Of a stretch of 64,000 bases of DNA, positions 52,804-61,360 are shown piece after piece. The stretch is from Flintibacter faecis. Its GTDB lineage: Bacteria; Bacillota; Clostridia; Oscillospirales; Oscillospiraceae. How positions within the stretch are numbered: position 1 is the stretch's first letter; each line of letters opens with the position of its first letter. A model generated the notes under the pieces. That model had not been told where the DNA came from. It saw only the letters and a program-made list of their open reading frames with translations, and searched no databases. The DNA is taken from assembly GCF_014287875.1 (NCBI RefSeq), contig NZ_JACOPN010000003.1, positions 1 through 64,000 of the forward strand, given 5' to 3'. The translations under genes were made by a program, and so were the position numbers.

Positions 52804-54867
52804 TCATCTCACCTCGTTATAGTGCATTACAATATTTCCATATCTGTCCACTTTGAGTACCCACTTAGGAGGAACTACCAAGGTGGTGTCCATCTGTTCG
52901 CAGATACACGGGCCGCTAATGCTTTGCCCGGGAAGCAAATCATCTCTGCTGTACACTGGGCTTTCCAGATACTCCGTGCAGTTCTGGTAAAGGACACGCC
53001 GTACCTCGATTGGTTTCGGCAACGGTGCCTCCGGCTCCATCGGCTTCGCTTCCATTTCAGGCTTGTCGATTATTCCAATTGCGCTGACTCGGTAACTGAC
53101 AAATTGAACTGGCGCGTTTTCATTGCAATAACCATAACTTCTTTTGTGTTCAGCGTGAAAATCCGATAGTGCTTTCTCCAAAGTTTCCTCAGTCAAGACA
53201 CCAGAGGCAACAGGAATATTAATTTCGAAATTTTGCCTCTGATAACGCATATCAATCGAACATTCAAAAATTCGCCGTTCCTGCACAATTCCCTCTCGAT
53301 CAAGCGCCTTTGCTCCCTGGAGCAACATATCCGAGAATTCCTTATTGAAGAGCAGAATGTTCTCTTTTGTTGCATCCAGGATATTTGTTCTGCTCAAATC
53401 AAATTTAGTATCAGCCAACAGCAACCCCAACGAACATAGCGTTCCAGGATGCGGAGGAATAATTACTTCCCGAATACCCAACTCCTGGGCGACCTCACAT
53501 GCATGAAGGGGGCCTGCCCCTCCAAAAGCCATAAGACTGAATTCCCGGACATCATAGCCTTTTTCCACCGATACACTGCGAACCGCACGTACCATATTAG
53601 AATTGACAACGGTAATAATACCGTTCGCCGCTTCTTCTCTGCTAAGTGAACTTTTGGCACAGATATATTCATCTAGTGCTTGATATGCTTTTTCCAAATG
53701 AACCTTCATTCTTCCACCAAGAATTCGGTTCTGATTCAGTTTTCCTAAGACTATATTAGCATCGGTGACAACTGGCTGCGTACCACCTCTGCCATAACAA
53801 GCGGGCCCAGGAACAGCTCCTGCACTTTCAGGCCCTACTTTCAATGCATTCCCCTCATCAATCCTGGCAATAGAGCCTCCACCTGCTCCAATCGTAATTA
53901 TATTAATCATAGGAATCCGTGCTGGATAACCTTCTACCAATCGTTCGTTTGACACTTTAGGCGAATAATTTTCAATCAAGCTTATATCCGCACTGGTTCC
54001 GCCCATATCAAATGTGATTACTTTAGAGGCTCCACACTGTCGGCCAATAAACGAGGCAGCAACTACTCCAGCACTGGGGCCAGAAACAGCACATTTGATA
54101 GGGCAATCGATTGTTTCTTTGATAGATATGATTGAACCATTCGACTGTGTAATGTAAGGTTCTACCTGTACGCCAATATCCTTCAGCGACTGCTGGAAAT
54201 TGTGAACATACTTTTTCATTACAGGTCCTAGATAACAGTTTAGGACAGTTGTGCTCATCCGGCTGTATTCTCGGAATTCAGGCGCAAGATCACTAGAAAT
54301 TGTTGTATATGCTTCAGGAAATTCTTCCTCTATAAGTTCTTTGATTCGCCGCTCATGTGCAGGATTAATGAACGAAAACAGCGTACATACCGCAATCGCC
54401 TGCACACCCTTGTGTTTCAGAAAACGGATAACACGGCGGGCATCTTCTTCGTCAAGCGGAGTGTCAATTCCCCCATTATACAAAATACGTTCCTTAACCC
54501 CCATATTACAACCAGATGGGATTAACGAAACCGGCTTTTGTGCCTGCAAGTCATATAGGCTCGGGCGTTTTTGATTCCCGATTTCCATGGTATCTTTAAA
54601 ACCTTCTGTTGTGATTAGGCCAAGCTTTGCACCCTTTTTTTCAATCAGGGCATTAGTACCGACAGTTGTCCCATGTGCCAAATAAGACACCTGATCCGCA
54701 TCTGCTTTCTCCTGTGCCAAAATATCCTGTACACCTTTTACAATAGCCCTAGAAGGGTCTTCAGGGGTTGAACTGTCTTTGTAGTTAATCAACCTACCAG
54801 TGTCTAAGTCAAACACAGAAAAATCCGTAAATGTACCGCCTACATCGACACCAATCATGTAGCCCAT
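52804..54867 (-). CDS. hyuA: hydantoinase A / oxoprolinase alpha-type subunit
   Basis: A 687-residue ATP-binding subunit of the hydantoinase/oxoprolinase family. The actin-like fold shows GVDVGGTFTDFSVFD at 5-19, LAHGTTVGTNALIEKKGAK, FDMGGTSADISLI, and GGAGPLHACEVA near the C-terminal third. ATP hydrolysis drives opening of a cyclic amide in 5-oxoprolinase and N-methylhydantoinase. No short deletions are seen. It has its own predicted promoter in the gap after the kinase gene, overlapped by the shared operator motif. Confidence 0.88.
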   Translation of the reverse strand: MGYMIGVDVGGTFTDFSVFDLDTGRLINYKDSSTPEDPSRAIVKGVQDILAQEKADADQVSYLAHGTTVGTNALIEKKGAKLGLITTEGFKDTMEIGNQKRPSLYDLQAQKPVSLIPSGCNMGVKERILYNGGIDTPLDEEDARRVIRFLKHKGVQAIAVCTLFSFINPAHERRIKELIEEEFPEAYTTISSDLAPEFREYSRMSTTVLNCYLGPVMKKYVHNFQQSLKDIGVQVEPYITQSNGSIISIKETIDCPIKCAVSGPSAGVVAASFIGRQCGASKVITFDMGGTSADISLIENYSPKVSNERLVEGYPARIPMINIITIGAGGGSIARIDEGNALKVGPESAGAVPGPACYGRGGTQPVVTDANIVLGKLNQNRILGGRMKVHLEKAYQALDEYICAKSSLSREEAANGIITVVNSNMVRAVRSVSVEKGYDVREFSLMAFGGAGPLHACEVAQELGIREVIIPPHPGTLCSLGLLLADTKFDLSRTNILDATKENILLFNKEFSDMLLQGAKALDREGIVQERRIFECSIDMRYQRQNFEINIPVASGVLTEETLEKALSDFHAEHKRSYGYCNENAPVQFVSYRVSAIGIIDKPEMEAKPMEPEAPLPKPIEVRRVLYQNCTEYLESPVYSRDDLLPGQSISGPCICEQMDTTLVVPPKWVLKVDRYGNIVMHYNEVR

Positions 54868-54904
54868 AATATCACCTCAGATAAAAACTATTATTTATTA
54901 ATAC

Positions 54905-54933
54905 ATTATATAATGTTATGTATTAAGTGGAAA
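54905..54933 (-). promoter_or_regulatory. internal promoter before hyuA with overlapping operator motif
   Basis: TTTCCA (54933-54928), 17 bp, TATAAT (54910-54905) on the minus strand. The motif TATAATGTTATGTA (54909-54922) fills the spacer, where a bound repressor would block polymerase. Confidence 0.5.
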
Positions 54934-55816
54934 CACGAGCCATCAGCTCAAGCGGAATATCGGTTCCATAGCCGATGGCTCCGGAAATCGTACAAGTATG
55001 TGCCGACCATTTTGCCGCATCTACTAACGAAGCGTGCAAAAGTTCGGCTCGATAAAGGGGATTGCCCCAGTTTTCCTTACCGTCTTGTTCTAATTGCTTT
55101 CCTAATTTTGTAAGTAGTCCAGCGGCAAAGCTATCTCCCGCACCCATAGTATCCAGTGCTTCCACGATATATGGGGATTGCTTCATATGGAATGGTCCAT
55201 CATAAATCAGTGCTGATTGATTCCCTCGCGTAATGCATACAACCATTTTACCTAGAGCCATCATCCTATTCGCAATGGTAATAGCCTCTGTTCCCGACAG
55301 CCCGCTTCCAGATAAAAAGGCAAAATCAATATAAGGGCACACCCGGTTCAATCGTTCTTCGTCTGTCCATTGGCCTGAAAAGTCATAACTCACTAATCCA
55401 GGGAGTGTACTTAATTTTGGTAGCTCTCCGTCCAGGAAACTATTGTTACTGGTATGAATGATTTGAAATTCAGAGCAATACGAAAGATCTTCTTCGTCAA
55501 GAGAAATAGGGTGTCTCTGCAATACTCCCCCTCGATTGCTGCCTAGGAAGACTCGGTCACCATGATTCAATGTAACCTTGGCATATCCATTTTCCCCAGG
55601 ATATATACGACATCGCTCACAACCGATTCCTTCCTCATCTAAGACATGTCGCACATGTTCTGCAACGCAGTCAGTTCCAAATACACCCAAAAAATCAGCT
55701 TTCGCTCCTAACCGTGCTGCATTCACTGCAACATTCAGTGCTTGCCCGCCTGGATACATCATACCAGTATGCAAATATAGATCGCAGACGTTATCTCCTA
55801 ACCCCAACAGTTTCAT
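54923..55816 (-). CDS. PfkB-family sugar kinase, FrlD-like
   Basis: A 297-residue ribokinase-family kinase with the N-terminal GLGDNVCDLY and GGQALNVAVNAARLG, and the ATP/catalytic signature DTMGAGDSFAAGL; the base is Asp228. The opening residues and context resemble fructoselysine kinase FrlD, which phosphorylates the sugar 6-OH of an Amadori compound before deglycation. Start ATG 55816 follows AAAGGATG; a further 15 residues upstream are unlikely. Between dctP and hyuA. Confidence 0.82.
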   Translation of the reverse strand: MKLLGLGDNVCDLYLHTGMMYPGGQALNVAVNAARLGAKADFLGVFGTDCVAEHVRHVLDEEGIGCERCRIYPGENGYAKVTLNHGDRVFLGSNRGGVLQRHPISLDEEDLSYCSEFQIIHTSNNSFLDGELPKLSTLPGLVSYDFSGQWTDEERLNRVCPYIDFAFLSGSGLSGTEAITIANRMMALGKMVVCITRGNQSALIYDGPFHMKQSPYIVEALDTMGAGDSFAAGLLTKLGKQLEQDGKENWGNPLYRAELLHASLVDAAKWSAHTCTISGAIGYGTDIPLELMARVST

Positions 55817-55899
55817 CGGAACATCCTTTCTGGGAAAAATTTGAAGGACTGGCCGGTTCACTAAAATGTTACTCCGGCCAGTCCCTTGATCAGGTGGAA

Positions 55900-57051
55900 T
55901 TAGGCTGGATTAGCTTTCTCAAATTCAGCATTCCATGCCAGAACTTTTTCATAGAGTTTCTCGGTCTTGAACAAGTCTGTCTCCTGGAGTTCATAACCCA
56001 ACTGGGAAGTAGCATCAATGAACGACTGACGGTCACAGTCTACAAAGGTAACGCCTTTATCAATCAGTTCCGTTTTCATTTCAGCCCATTCGTCTTTGAT
56101 GGTATCATTATAATATTTCTCAACCTGAGAACCAAGGCTCTTAAAGACTTCCTGATCCTCAGCGGGGAGCGTATCCCAGAAAGACTTGGCAAAGAAAATA
56201 CTCTCAAACGGGTAGGCAAAATCAACTTCGGAGGCATAGGGAGCAGACTCATAGAATCCAGCGGAATAATATGCGTCTTTCGCAGAATCGCCACCGTCCA
56301 CAATCCCCTGCATCAAAGCAAAGGTATACTCAGAATAAGCAGTCACAACTGGTGTAGCCCCCATTGCACGGGCATTAGCTTCAAAAATAGGAAGATTGGG
56401 GATACGATACTTCATTCCTTTCATATCAGAAGCGTTCTCCAGCGGCCATGTGCAGAACAACATTCGAGGATTACGCTGCAGATTGTAAGCAACAAAGACA
56501 TAGCCAGCGTCATCTAAGTCCTTCCAGATTTGCTCGTTCTGTGCAATATAGTACTGTGCCTGTTCAGAGGAGTTAAAGCAAAATGCCATATCCAAAATAT
56601 TAAGATCTGGGGAATAGGTAGCCATGGTACTCAAAGTAGTCATCATAACTTCCTGAAGGCCCATTTGCATATTTTCTAACATAGTGGTCTCGTTACCCAG
56701 TTGTTCCGAGGGATAGAAATCAAACCGGTATTTTCCATTAAATGCAATGTTGGCCAAATCACAGTAATATTGACAAGCCGTCGGGCCGGTCTCACCCAGC
56801 GCACCGGCATTACCAAAGCGAACAACTTTGGTGTCAGCCCCATACTGAACATTAGCTGCCTGTTTAGAAGCTTCTTCTACAGAAAGAGAGGATACATCAA
56901 CAATGCTACTGGAAATGCCAGTCGGCTGAGAGGAAGAACTAATAGCACCAGGAGATGTACCTGAAGCTGAACTTGAAGGATTCTTGCTGCATGCAGAAAA
57001 CATCCCGCACACTAGGGTCAGTGCCAAGAGCGTTGCCAGTGTTCTTTTCAT
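55900..57051 (-). CDS. dctP: TRAP transporter substrate-binding lipoprotein DctP
   Basis: A 383-residue solute receptor. A lipoprotein signal peptide ends at the lipobox FSAC (Cys about 21), followed by a Ser-rich linker and the DctP fold. The region NLQRNPRMLFCTWPLENASDMKGMKYRIP contains the arginine area that usually salt-bridges a substrate carboxylate. Tethered outside the membrane, it delivers ligand to DctQM. The carboxylate preference of TRAP receptors fits an amino-acid-derived ligand. Confidence 0.9.
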   Translation of the reverse strand: MKRTLATLLALTLVCGMFSACSKNPSSSASGTSPGAISSSSQPTGISSSIVDVSSLSVEEASKQAANVQYGADTKVVRFGNAGALGETGPTACQYYCDLANIAFNGKYRFDFYPSEQLGNETTMLENMQMGLQEVMMTTLSTMATYSPDLNILDMAFCFNSSEQAQYYIAQNEQIWKDLDDAGYVFVAYNLQRNPRMLFCTWPLENASDMKGMKYRIPNLPIFEANARAMGATPVVTAYSEYTFALMQGIVDGGDSAKDAYYSAGFYESAPYASEVDFAYPFESIFFAKSFWDTLPAEDQEVFKSLGSQVEKYYNDTIKDEWAEMKTELIDKGVTFVDCDRQSFIDATSQLGYELQETDLFKTEKLYEKVLAWNAEFEKANPA

Positions 57052-57069
57052 AATTAATTACCTCCGTTT

Positions 57070-58368
57070 TTATTTGAGCGTCCCAAGCAGTCTGGGGAGA
57101 AACTCTGTAACCTGCGGTACATAAGCAACCAGCATCAGTGTAATAAACAGGGGAATCAAAAACTGAATCGTGTACTTCAGCGCAGATTCGAAATTACCTC
57201 CTGTCGCCTTACATGTGACGAACAATGCCGGTGCAAAAGGCGGAGTTATTATACCAATGGTGATATTCAAAACAACCATGACACCCATCTGGATATAGCT
57301 CATTCCAAGTGCAGTAGCTAGGTTCATCAAAATCGGTGCCATCATAATCTCGATCTGCATTGCGCCAATAAAGCAACCCATGAATAACAACAAGCAGTTT
57401 AGCAGTAACAGGATAAGAATCCGGTTATTCAGAGCCATCAGCGCATTTGTAACCACGGTCGTTATGCCGCTTGTAACAATAAGCCAGTTGAACACCATAC
57501 CAGAAGCGCATAGGCACATCACCATTCCGGTACTGGCAATAGTCGCTCGCAATGCTTTGGAAAACATAGCCCAGTTAAATCTCCGAATAGCAATGGCAAG
57601 CAGTACACAGTACATAGCTGCAACAGTCCCACATTCAGCGGGCGTAAAAACACCTGTTGTAATCCCAGCAATCAAAATAATTGGGCCTCCCAATGCCGGA
57701 AGGGACTTCCAAGTAGCAAAAAACCGCTCTCGCCAAGTATATCTTCTGGATTTTGGGCACTTAATATTTTGAGTTTTCATGGCAATAACAATCCAGACCA
57801 TCATACAAATTCCCATGATAGCACCTGGGAGATATCCGGCCTCGAACATCGCCATTGTCGAAGTTTGGGACAAAAAAGCCCAAATAACGAAGTTAATGGA
57901 CGGAGGAATAATGGGGCCAATCCCCGCTGAAGCAGCTGTTACGGCTATAGAAAAGTTCTTATCATAGCCTGCTTCAGACATAGCCTTTACTTCAATTGTT
58001 CCTAACCCACCTGCATCAGCCAAAGCGGATCCTGACATGCCAGCGAACAGCATGGACGCCAGAACATTGGCGTGAGCTAAGCCTCCCGGGAGATGGCCGA
58101 GCCAGCACTCTAACATTAAGAATAAGCGATCTGTCAACCCCACCTCGTTCATAAAGCACCCGACAAACAGGAACGCTGGAAGCGCTAACATATTAAAGTC
58201 TGCAAATGAGTTCGCTGTTTTCTGGGCAAAAATGATAAAGCTTTCGTGGTTGACAACCAAGTACTCCAGACTCGCAAAGAGCATCGCATAACTAATTGGA
58301 ATCTGCAGAAGGATTAAAACAACGAATGTTCCAAAATACAGAAGAATCATAGGGTCAAAACTAGTCAA
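57070..58368 (-). CDS. dctM: TRAP transporter large permease DctM
   Basis: A 432-residue permease with about a dozen helices and the family segments FAGMSGSALADAGGLG and GIGPIIPPSINFVIWAF. It uses the sodium gradient. I place the start at TTG 58368 because GAGGAGGG precedes it by 8 bases; it overlaps the dctQ stop by 8 bp. An ATG at 58350 is the alternative. Confidence 0.92.
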   Translation of the reverse strand: MTSFDPMILLYFGTFVVLILLQIPISYAMLFASLEYLVVNHESFIIFAQKTANSFADFNMLALPAFLFVGCFMNEVGLTDRLFLMLECWLGHLPGGLAHANVLASMLFAGMSGSALADAGGLGTIEVKAMSEAGYDKNFSIAVTAASAGIGPIIPPSINFVIWAFLSQTSTMAMFEAGYLPGAIMGICMMVWIVIAMKTQNIKCPKSRRYTWRERFFATWKSLPALGGPIILIAGITTGVFTPAECGTVAAMYCVLLAIAIRRFNWAMFSKALRATIASTGMVMCLCASGMVFNWLIVTSGITTVVTNALMALNNRILILLLLNCLLLFMGCFIGAMQIEIMMAPILMNLATALGMSYIQMGVMVVLNITIGIITPPFAPALFVTCKATGGNFESALKYTIQFLIPLFITLMLVAYVPQVTEFLPRLLGTLK

Positions 58369-58903
58369 GTATATTACCCTCCTCTCGCGCGTCAGGGGCG
58401 ACAATACTCTCATCATCTAATACGATATATGCAATCGTCTTGTAGACACAATAGATGAGTACAATGATACTCATCACTACCACTGGCAATGCATAATAAT
58501 ATGCTTTCCCGAAGGGGAGGCCTCCTATTGGTCGTAGATGCTCTTGCATTTTAAAAAGCTTACAACTAGCTGGGACAAACAATACTGATATCAGCAATAC
58601 AATTGCGTTCGTTAAATGAAAAATCACACGGCGGGCATTTTGACTCATCCGCTTAACAATGAACTCTAATATCGCATGCCCATTCTGCCAATACACCGTA
58701 GCCCATCCCACGGCGCAGACCCACACCATGATAGCAATAACAGCCTCATCAATGCCATAAATAGGATTCGAGAACACATACCTCATCATGACTTGAAAGC
58801 ACAACATTGCCATCATAACAAATGCGGATAGTCCTGCCAGTAATTCCAGCGCATTGTTAAAGCAGTCAAGAATAGCCCCTATTTTTCGAATTCCTGCTTT
58901 CAT
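58361..58903 (-). CDS. dctQ: TRAP transporter small permease DctQ
   Basis: A 180-residue four-helix subunit with MMRYVFSNPIYGIDEAVIAIMVWVCAVGWA-type signature (conserved FSNPI and E). Start ATG 58903 has GAAAGGAGC upstream; the frame opens 18 residues earlier without a site. It follows the epimerase gene by 58 bp. Confidence 0.9.
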   Translation of the reverse strand: MKAGIRKIGAILDCFNNALELLAGLSAFVMMAMLCFQVMMRYVFSNPIYGIDEAVIAIMVWVCAVGWATVYWQNGHAILEFIVKRMSQNARRVIFHLTNAIVLLISVLFVPASCKLFKMQEHLRPIGGLPFGKAYYYALPVVVMSIIVLIYCVYKTIAYIVLDDESIVAPDAREEGNILD

Positions 58904-58961
58904 GATGCTCCTTTCTGTACAAGTAAACGTACCTACATCACATTCATCTTCCTGCACACGA

Positions 58962-59807
58962 TCATTCCGGGATTACTTGGTACATGAACTCAAGACACTT
59001 TTTCATCGTTCCTTCTGGTTCAAAATCGTACAGACGGTTATATATCTCAAATGGGATTGCACCCGTATACCTTACCTCGTCGAGCGCGGTTAAGTAGTCT
59101 ATCAGGGGGAGTTTCCCTTCACCGGGTATAAAATGTCCCAACGGCGTCCCATCAGCAAAGTGTAAATGAACCATATCTTGACCTAAGAGTGCTAAATCTT
59201 CACGAATGTCCTCACCAGCCATTGCAACCGCACAGGTATCCAACATACCTTTCAGGTTGGGACTTCCAATTTCATCTATCATACGGCGCATGCGATGGCT
59301 ATCGTAAACTACATTTGTGGTATTATAACTTGCAGCTTCAATAACCATTGTGACTCCATATCTTGACGCCTTGTCCACAATTCTTGAAAGTGACTCCGCA
59401 CTACGTTTCCATGCGTCCTCCTCTGGATTGTCGAAATATCCTCTCCCGCACACTATTTGTGCATATGGAGCCTGAAGCTGAGCAGCAAACTCAATGGTTT
59501 TTATAAAAGTTTGGGTGCTTCTTTCACGAATGGCATCATCTTCACAGGCAATATTAATTGGATAAACGCACTGTTCTTGAGTCAAACAGCACACTTTTAT
59601 TTCACGTGCATCCAATTCTCGTTTTAACACTTTAACAGAATTATATGTTGCATCTTCCACACTAAGGTGAGGGCTAGCTGCATAAAACTCAATCAAGTGT
59701 TGGCCTAAATTTACCATAGAATTCAAAAAATACGGTAGGCTATACTTTATGTAGTGATAATTGGAACATGCAATTTGTGCCCGTTTCAGATGTTTGATAC
59801 TACTCAT
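58962..59807 (-). CDS. TIM-barrel sugar epimerase, FrlC-like
   Basis: A 281-residue xylose-isomerase-like TIM barrel. Likely metal ligands are Glu157, Asp190, His216 and Glu254 (MVIEAAS, GMLDTCAVA, HLHFADG, PFEIYN). HFIPGEGKLPLIDYLTAL resembles the corresponding stretch of fructoselysine 3-epimerase FrlC, which converts psicoselysine to fructoselysine. It is the first gene of the island operon, with a predicted promoter and operator upstream. Other epimerases share this fold, so the FrlC call rests on context. Confidence 0.78.
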   Translation of the reverse strand: MSSIKHLKRAQIACSNYHYIKYSLPYFLNSMVNLGQHLIEFYAASPHLSVEDATYNSVKVLKRELDAREIKVCCLTQEQCVYPINIACEDDAIRERSTQTFIKTIEFAAQLQAPYAQIVCGRGYFDNPEEDAWKRSAESLSRIVDKASRYGVTMVIEAASYNTTNVVYDSHRMRRMIDEIGSPNLKGMLDTCAVAMAGEDIREDLALLGQDMVHLHFADGTPLGHFIPGEGKLPLIDYLTALDEVRYTGAIPFEIYNRLYDFEPEGTMKKCLEFMYQVIPE

Positions 59808-59906
59808 TGATGATCAACCCCCTTGTTTGATGATACCTAAATACACCATCTTATGCTATCTACAGCTCCCGTTCTATTATTCAGACCGTGCAGATATGTA
59901 TCATCG

Positions 59907-59924
59907 TGTAATGTTATGTAACAT
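59907..59924 (-). promoter_or_regulatory. candidate GntR operator at the operon promoter
   Basis: TGTAATGTTATGTAACAT contains the perfect palindrome ATGTTA-TG-TAACAT (59911-59924). It lies where transcription should start, a classical repressor position, and shares TRTAAYGTTMTRTR with sites at hyuA and gntR. Confidence 0.55.
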
Positions 59925-59933
59925 CATGTCTAA

Positions 59934-59962
59934 AGTATACATTATTGCTCAGCATAAATCAA
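59934..59962 (-). promoter_or_regulatory. sigma-A promoter of the epimerase-TRAP-kinase-hyu-deglycase operon
   Basis: TTGATT (59962-59957), 17 bp, TATACT (59939-59934) on the minus strand. Confidence 0.6.
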
Positions 59963-60190
59963 CATCATTAAAAAATTTTGTTAATTTTTTTGATGTATTT
60001 TCCGTTCCTCTGAAAAACCATTACAAATATTCATATATACACAATATAATCTTTAGTTACACCCAGGTTTTTGTAATTTTTTTCCGCCAATTCTTACAAA
60101 TTATTGTTAGAAGTTCAAACCATGTCAGAGGCTTAATAGCTATTATTCAACATAGTACCGACTGATGATTTCTGCCCGGCACATTCTCTT
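59963..60190. other. AT-rich intergenic region at the island end
   Basis: Very AT-rich DNA with T runs and no frame or structure I can support. It separates the operon promoter from phage-derived debris. Confidence 0.5.
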
Positions 60191-60967
60191 TCAAAACGGT
60201 CTTTTCGCCACCGTCACCGTTTTAATGCCTCCGGTGATAAAATCCACCAGCATGGCGCAAGCATCCGGGGCATCATCATGAAGATTCTTTCCACTGATGG
60301 TGATCAGGGTCAGTTCCCGCACGAATTTCTCATACTCAGAGCTACGGTGCTTCCCATCTATGAAGTAGAATGTCTTGATATCCGGTGCATACTGGATGAT
60401 CCGGCTCAATTTGCTCTGATTTGTTGGGGCCTTCTTATAGCTCATATTCACCTTCACCCCGTCCTGGCGGAGCTTTTCATCTACGATGCGCCATGCTCAT
60501 CTTCGCCATTGTTGCTCTCCCACCGGACCATGTGGGGATGGTGCTGCTTCAAGGTTCCAAGCACCAGTGGACGTGTGGCAGTTTTATCCCCTGCATTGAA
60601 GACCACATCCTGGATGTACACGTCCTCCCCATAAATATAGGCCACCGGCATACTCAGACTGTCTCCCCCACCCCAGGCAGTATCGACTACTGCCATGATG
60701 CGGTCCGGTTCCCCATCCGGCAGCACACCGTTGTAGTATCGCAGCTCATCAGCTGGGAACAGCAGCCCTTCCCGAATGTAGGGATTCCCCATGTATCTTG
60801 CCATCCAGGTGGCGTCATCAATACTCTCCTTCATGTCCTGATAGTATTCCGTGTCGAAGCCCAGGTCATATTTATAGTCGAAATTATTCTCCCCTGCCTC
60901 GTTCAACGCCGGAATCACGGTGAAACGGTACCGGGGATTATCCCGATATTGCTCCTCGATCCCATGC
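60191..60967 (-). pseudogene. phage terminase large subunit fragment
   Basis: The C-terminal nuclease half of a terminase: EEQYRDNPRYRFTVIPALN leads into DATWMARYMGNPYIREGLLF, MAVVDTAWGGGDS, and MVRWESNNG, then after a one-base frameshift near 60,482 IVDEKLRQDGVKVNMSY and HDDAPDACAMLVDF. The ATPase half is missing upstream, cut at about 60,967 where the mobile element begins. A dead prophage relic. Confidence 0.82.
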
Positions 60968-61045
60968 TGTCAGCCAGTCCGTCTACTGAAAACGTAGGCG
61001 GTCTTTTTTTATCCCATCCACCCCATTAAAAGGAGGTCATGTACC

Positions 61046-61360
61046 ATGCCCAAACAGAAAACCATCCCCGAACCGAAAGCCGAGATCGCCGCCAATGAGC
61101 GCCAGCTTGCCCAGCTCCGGCACAAACAGCAGCAGCTTGAAAACCGTGCCGCCTACTATGAAAAAGGCGACCGCAGGAAACGGGCGCACAGGTTGATTAC
61201 CCGTGGAGCTGCCATTGAGAGCGTGGCCCCGCTGGCAAAGGTTTTGAGCGAAACCGAGTTTTACGCTTTTGCGGAAAAAGCCCTTGCCATCCCGGAGGTC
61301 AAGGGCCTGCTTATGGAGGCCGTAAACGAACACAACAAAAATGAGTTTCGGGGTGATTGA
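61046..61360 (+). CDS. DUF3847 protein of a conjugative/mobilisable element
   Basis: A 104-residue charged, helical protein with a coiled-coil N-terminal half (KAEIAANERQLAQLRHKQQQLENR) and the RAHRLITRGAAIESV segment of DUF3847. It commonly lies directly upstream of a MobA/MobL relaxase in Clostridial elements, as here, and may be an accessory (MobC-like) factor. Start ATG 61046 follows AAAAGGAGG. Its stop overlaps the relaxase start. Confidence 0.85.
   Translation: MPKQKTIPEPKAEIAANERQLAQLRHKQQQLENRAAYYEKGDRRKRAHRLITRGAAIESVAPLAKVLSETEFYAFAEKALAIPEVKGLLMEAVNEHNKNEFRGD

Noticed and set aside
60421..61029. 202-codon plus-strand frame
   Set aside because: Antisense to the terminase fragment, whose motifs are clear on the minus strand.
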